This document shows positions 59,228 to 61,838 of a stretch of 61,838 nucleotides of DNA, piece after piece. Origin of the DNA: Bradyrhizobium sp. C9 (lineage in GTDB: Bacteria > Pseudomonadota > Alphaproteobacteria > Rhizobiales > Xanthobacteraceae); assembly GCF_002532045.1 (NCBI RefSeq), contig NZ_NWTG01000036.1:1-61838 (forward strand). Reading direction: 5' to 3'. The stretch's first letter is position 1. Every line of letters begins with the position of its first letter. The translations under genes and the position numbers were made by a program. The notes under the pieces are model-generated. The model did no database searches. It saw only the letters and a program-made list of their open reading frames with translations, and was not told the DNA's origin.

Positions 59228-60097
59228 TTAGCGCGCCGCGGAGGCGACCGCCTTCAGCACATGCGTGGCGCCGGCGCGCGCGACCGGCGCGGTGCTGGGC
59301 TGATAGAGCCCGCGGCGGTCCGGATAGGGCCTGAACAGATTGGTGATGCCGACCACGGATTCCGCCGCGCCAAGCGCCAGCACACCGTCAGGCTCGAGCA
59401 TCCGGGAGATCTTGCCGAAGATCGAGGCCTTGGTCTGCTGATCGAAATAGATCAGCACGTTGCGGCAGAAGATCACGTCGAAGGTGCCGAGATGCGAAAT
59501 GTCCTGCAGCAGATTGAGCTGGCGGTGCTGCACCATGCCGCGGATATCGGCGTTGAGCTGCCAGAGCTCGCCCTTCTGCACGAAGTGCTTGACCAGCAAC
59601 TGGATCGGCAGGCCGCGCTGCACCTCGAACTGGCTGAACAGGCCGGCCTTGGACTTCTCCAGCACCGCCTGCGACAGGTCGGTGGCGATGATCTCGATGC
59701 GCCAGCCGGTGAACAGCGCCGTCATTTCCTTCAGCAGCATCGCGATCGAATACGGCTCCTGCCCGGTCGACGAGGCCGCGCACCAGACGCGCAGACTGCG
59801 GCGCGCGGCGCGGGCCTGCGCCAGCGCCGGCAGCACCGCGTCCTTCAGATGATCGAACGGGATCTTGTCGCGAAAGAAGAAGGTCTCGTTGGTGGTCATC
59901 GCCTCGACCACCTCCGACGTCAGCATCTTGGCGCCGCCCTTCATCCTCTGGACGAGCTCGGGAATGCCGGCGAGGTTCGACCGGCGCGCCAGGGGCAGCA
60001 GGCGGCTCTCGACGAGATATTGCTTGTCGGCCGACAGATCGAGGCCGGAACGTTCCTTCAGCAGCTTACGCAGATACTCGTAGTCCAGCGGCGTCAC
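59228..60097 (-). CDS. cheR: Chemotaxis protein methyltransferase CheR
   Basis: A 289-residue SAM-dependent methyltransferase: N-terminal helical domain (FVTPLDYEYLRKLLKERSG region), SAM site LRVWCAASSTGQEPYSIAML and C-terminal FDVIFCRNVLIYFD. It methylates glutamates on chemoreceptors. It starts at GTG 60097, overlapping the cheB stop as GTGA, behind GGGAGA. It lies last in a cheW-cheY-cheB-cheR operon. Confidence 0.95.
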   Translation of the reverse strand: MTPLDYEYLRKLLKERSGLDLSADKQYLVESRLLPLARRSNLAGIPELVQRMKGGAKMLTSEVVEAMTTNETFFFRDKIPFDHLKDAVLPALAQARAARRSLRVWCAASSTGQEPYSIAMLLKEMTALFTGWRIEIIATDLSQAVLEKSKAGLFSQFEVQRGLPIQLLVKHFVQKGELWQLNADIRGMVQHRQLNLLQDISHLGTFDVIFCRNVLIYFDQQTKASIFGKISRMLEPDGVLALGAAESVVGITNLFRPYPDRRGLYQPSTAPVARAGATHVLKAVASAAR

Positions 60098-61263
60098 GAA
60101 CGGTCTCCCGCAAACACGCGAACAAGCTTCGGTGCGATCTGATTGAGCGGCAGCACGGCCGCACAGATGCCGGCATGGACCGCGGCACCAGGCATGCCCC
60201 ACACCACGCTGCTCGCTTCGTCCTGGGCGATCACGCTGCCGCCGGCAGCGACGATGTCCTTGCCGCCGCGCATGCCGTCGGAGCCCATGCCGGTCAGGAT
60301 CACCGACATGATGCTGCCTTGCCAGACGTCGATCGCGGAGGTGAACATCGGATCCACCGCGGGCTTGCAGAAATTGACCGGCGGCCCGTCGTCGAGCGCG
60401 ATCGTCGCATCGATGCCGTGACGGGCGATCCGCATGTGGCGTCCGCCCGGCGCCAGATAGATCTGACCCGGCCTGATACTCTCGCCGTCGATCCCCTCAT
60501 GCGCCGGCCGCTTGCTGGTGCGCGCCAGATGCTCGGCGAGAATGGTGGTGAAGGTCGGCGGCATGTGCTGGGTGATCAGCACCGGCACGCGATCGATCAC
60601 AGGGCCGATCTCTGCGACCAGCGACATAAGCGCCTGCGGGCCGCCGGTGGAGGAGCCGATCAGCAGCACCTTCGGCTGCAGCAGGCCGAACGATCGGCGT
60701 GCGATCTGGGTCGGCGCCGCAGGCGCTGCGGCGGGCGCCAGCCCCGTGCGCGGCTTGTCGTGCCCAGGCGCGAGCGGCGGGCTCGCCGTCGTATGCACCG
60801 GGCTGCGCCGCGCCTTGGCGCCGAGATGACGGATCTTCTGGATCAGATCGTGGCGGAAGGTTTCCGCCGCGGTCGCCTCGCGCGTGCTCTCCGGCTTCGG
60901 AATGTAGTCGGACGCGCCGAGCGACAGCGCCTTCAGGCTGATCTCCGCGTTGCGGCGGGTCAGCGTCGAGGCCATGATGATGACGAGGTCGCGCTTCTTC
61001 GCCAAGAGCTGCGGCAGCGCCGAGATGCCGTCGAGGTCGGGCATCTCGATATCGAGCACCGCAACGTCGGGGTTGAAGCGCTCGAGCTGGTTGACGGCAT
61101 CGAGGCCGGTGCGCAGCGAGGCCACGACCTCCATGTCGGGCTCGGCGCCGATCCAGCGCGAGATCATCCCTCGGATGACCACGGAATCGTCGACGACCAT
61201 CACCCGCACCTTGTCGGAACGGGTCGATGTCGGGACCGCAGCACTTGTCAACGCAACACTCAT
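60094..61263 (-). CDS. cheB: Chemotaxis methylesterase/deamidase CheB
   Basis: A 389-residue response-regulator enzyme. Receiver domain (about 20-135) with D71 in VLDIEMPDLDG; a variable Ala/Pro linker (150-190); and the methylesterase domain with catalytic Ser205 (LIGSSTGGPQA), His233 (TQHMPP) and the Asp in TGMGSDGMRGG. It removes methyl groups from receptors when phosphorylated by CheA. It is 75 bp after cheY and coupled to cheR. Confidence 0.96.
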   Translation of the reverse strand: MSVALTSAAVPTSTRSDKVRVMVVDDSVVIRGMISRWIGAEPDMEVVASLRTGLDAVNQLERFNPDVAVLDIEMPDLDGISALPQLLAKKRDLVIIMASTLTRRNAEISLKALSLGASDYIPKPESTREATAAETFRHDLIQKIRHLGAKARRSPVHTTASPPLAPGHDKPRTGLAPAAAPAAPTQIARRSFGLLQPKVLLIGSSTGGPQALMSLVAEIGPVIDRVPVLITQHMPPTFTTILAEHLARTSKRPAHEGIDGESIRPGQIYLAPGGRHMRIARHGIDATIALDDGPPVNFCKPAVDPMFTSAIDVWQGSIMSVILTGMGSDGMRGGKDIVAAGGSVIAQDEASSVVWGMPGAAVHAGICAAVLPLNQIAPKLVRVFAGDRS

Positions 61264-61338
61264 GACTTCACCAGCAACGCAACACGACGCACAACAACCG
61301 TTGAGCCGAAGGCTTCTGCCGCCGGATCGAACGTAGGG

Positions 61339-61704
61339 TTAGATCAAACCGACTTCCTGGAACTTCGCGGTGACGATGTCCCGGTCGAACGGCTTCATGA
61401 TGTATTCGTTGGCACCGGCATGCAGCGCGCGTGCGATATGCGCGACGTCATTCTCGGTGGTGCAGAACACGACCTTGGGCTGATCGCCGCCGGGCATGCG
61501 GCGGAGATTGCCGAGGAACTCGTAGCCGTCCATCACGGGCATATTCCAGTCGAGCAGCACGGCCTCGGGCATCGCGCGCTTGCAGGCCTCGAGCGCCTTG
61601 GCGCCGTCCTCGGCCTCGATGATCTGGAAATCAAGCCCTTCCAGGATACGGCGGGCAACCTTGCGAATGACGCTTGAGTCATCGACAACAAGACACGTTC
61701 TCAT
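61339..61704 (-). CDS. cheY: Chemotaxis response regulator CheY
   Basis: A 121-residue single-domain receiver with acidic pair D8-D9, phospho-acceptor D52 (VLLDWNMPVMDG), the switch Thr in CTTENDVA and the conserved Lys in YIMKPFDRD. Phospho-CheY acts on the flagellar motor. Placed between cheW and cheB, as in many alphaproteobacterial operons. Confidence 0.94.
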   Translation of the reverse strand: MRTCLVVDDSSVIRKVARRILEGLDFQIIEAEDGAKALEACKRAMPEAVLLDWNMPVMDGYEFLGNLRRMPGGDQPKVVFCTTENDVAHIARALHAGANEYIMKPFDRDIVTAKFQEVGLI

Positions 61705-61766
61705 CTGCGACCTCTACTTCCTCATCCCCGGTGGGATGTTCAGTTCTTCGATTCTGTCGGCCCGTC

Positions 61767-61838
61767 TCAGGCCGCTTTGGCATCAGGCACCAGTTCGAGC
61801 ACGCGATCGATATCGAGGACGACCATGAGCTGTCCGTC
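61767..61838 (-). CDS. cheW: CheW, C-terminal end (runs off window end)
   Basis: Twenty-three codons and a stop are in frame to the window edge (DGQLMVVLDIDRVLELVPDA plus three residues). The LDIDRVL stretch is the typical end of CheW, the scaffold between receptors and CheA. The gene precedes cheY by 62 bp. The call rests on this fragment and the context. Confidence 0.8.
   Translation of the reverse strand, partial: DGQLMVVLDIDRVLELVPDAKAA

Overview
The window is GC-rich, densely coded alphaproteobacterial DNA, most like Bradyrhizobium or a close relative. The pointers are a rhizobial-type porin, CtrA with GANTC methylation sites upstream, an EcfG-type general-stress promoter (GGAAC-N17-CGTT), XRE-cupin regulators, a RskA/ECF sigma pair, flagellar and chemotaxis genes, and several dispersed hairpin repeats of the kind common in Bradyrhizobium intergenic DNA. 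The taxon is an inference from these features; no rRNA or tRNA gene was seen.

Layout. 1-~490: truncated end of an insertion sequence. 608-11051: aromatic catabolism. A leftward operon (FAD aromatic hydroxylase, alpha/beta hydrolase, MFS carrier, M24 metallohydrolase) diverges from a LysR gene. A rightward operon follows (BenA/AntA-type Rieske oxygenase alpha and beta, Rieske ferredoxin, ACS-family carrier, MarR regulator), with a perfect 20-bp palindrome in its promoter region. 11199-19872: a small unknown protein, an AraC regulator, a DUF2066 protein, a quinone-oxidoreductase-like enzyme, two crotonases around a gamma-glutamyltransferase-like enzyme, a hotdog thioesterase and a secreted alpha/beta hydrolase. 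19879-24586: amine or amino-acid uptake and oxidation (PuuB/DadA-type flavoenzyme, polar amino-acid ABC transporter whose permease is frameshifted, XRE-cupin regulator). 24761-29371: three-subunit PaoABC-like molybdo-flavo aldehyde oxidoreductase with a divergent TetR gene. 29647-32778: an RND pump without an adaptor gene. 32801-36198: D-amino-acid dehydrogenase, omega-aminotransferase and a second XRE-cupin regulator. 36267-45368: LprI-like and DUF4864 proteins, tiny membrane proteins, a FrsA-like hydrolase, the porin, a MarR regulator, an MFS carrier and small hypotheticals.

From 45569 the content is more core-like: flhA, a 66-residue stress-promoter-linked protein, the ECF sigma/anti-sigma pair, fliI-fliJ, and ctrA diverging from fliI. 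Then come a three-gene leftward cluster (small unknown, secreted c-type cytochrome-like protein, S53 sedolisin peptidase), a rightward cluster resembling part of the E. coli yjfKLMC region (DUF350, Ser/Gly-rich protein, small exported protein, glutathionylspermidine-synthase-like ligase), and finally cheR, cheB, cheY and the end of cheW in one leftward operon.

The least-described units are the cytochrome/S53 trio, the DUF350/ATP-grasp group, and the MarR-linked Rieske operon. I found no CRISPR array, prophage or obvious defence island.
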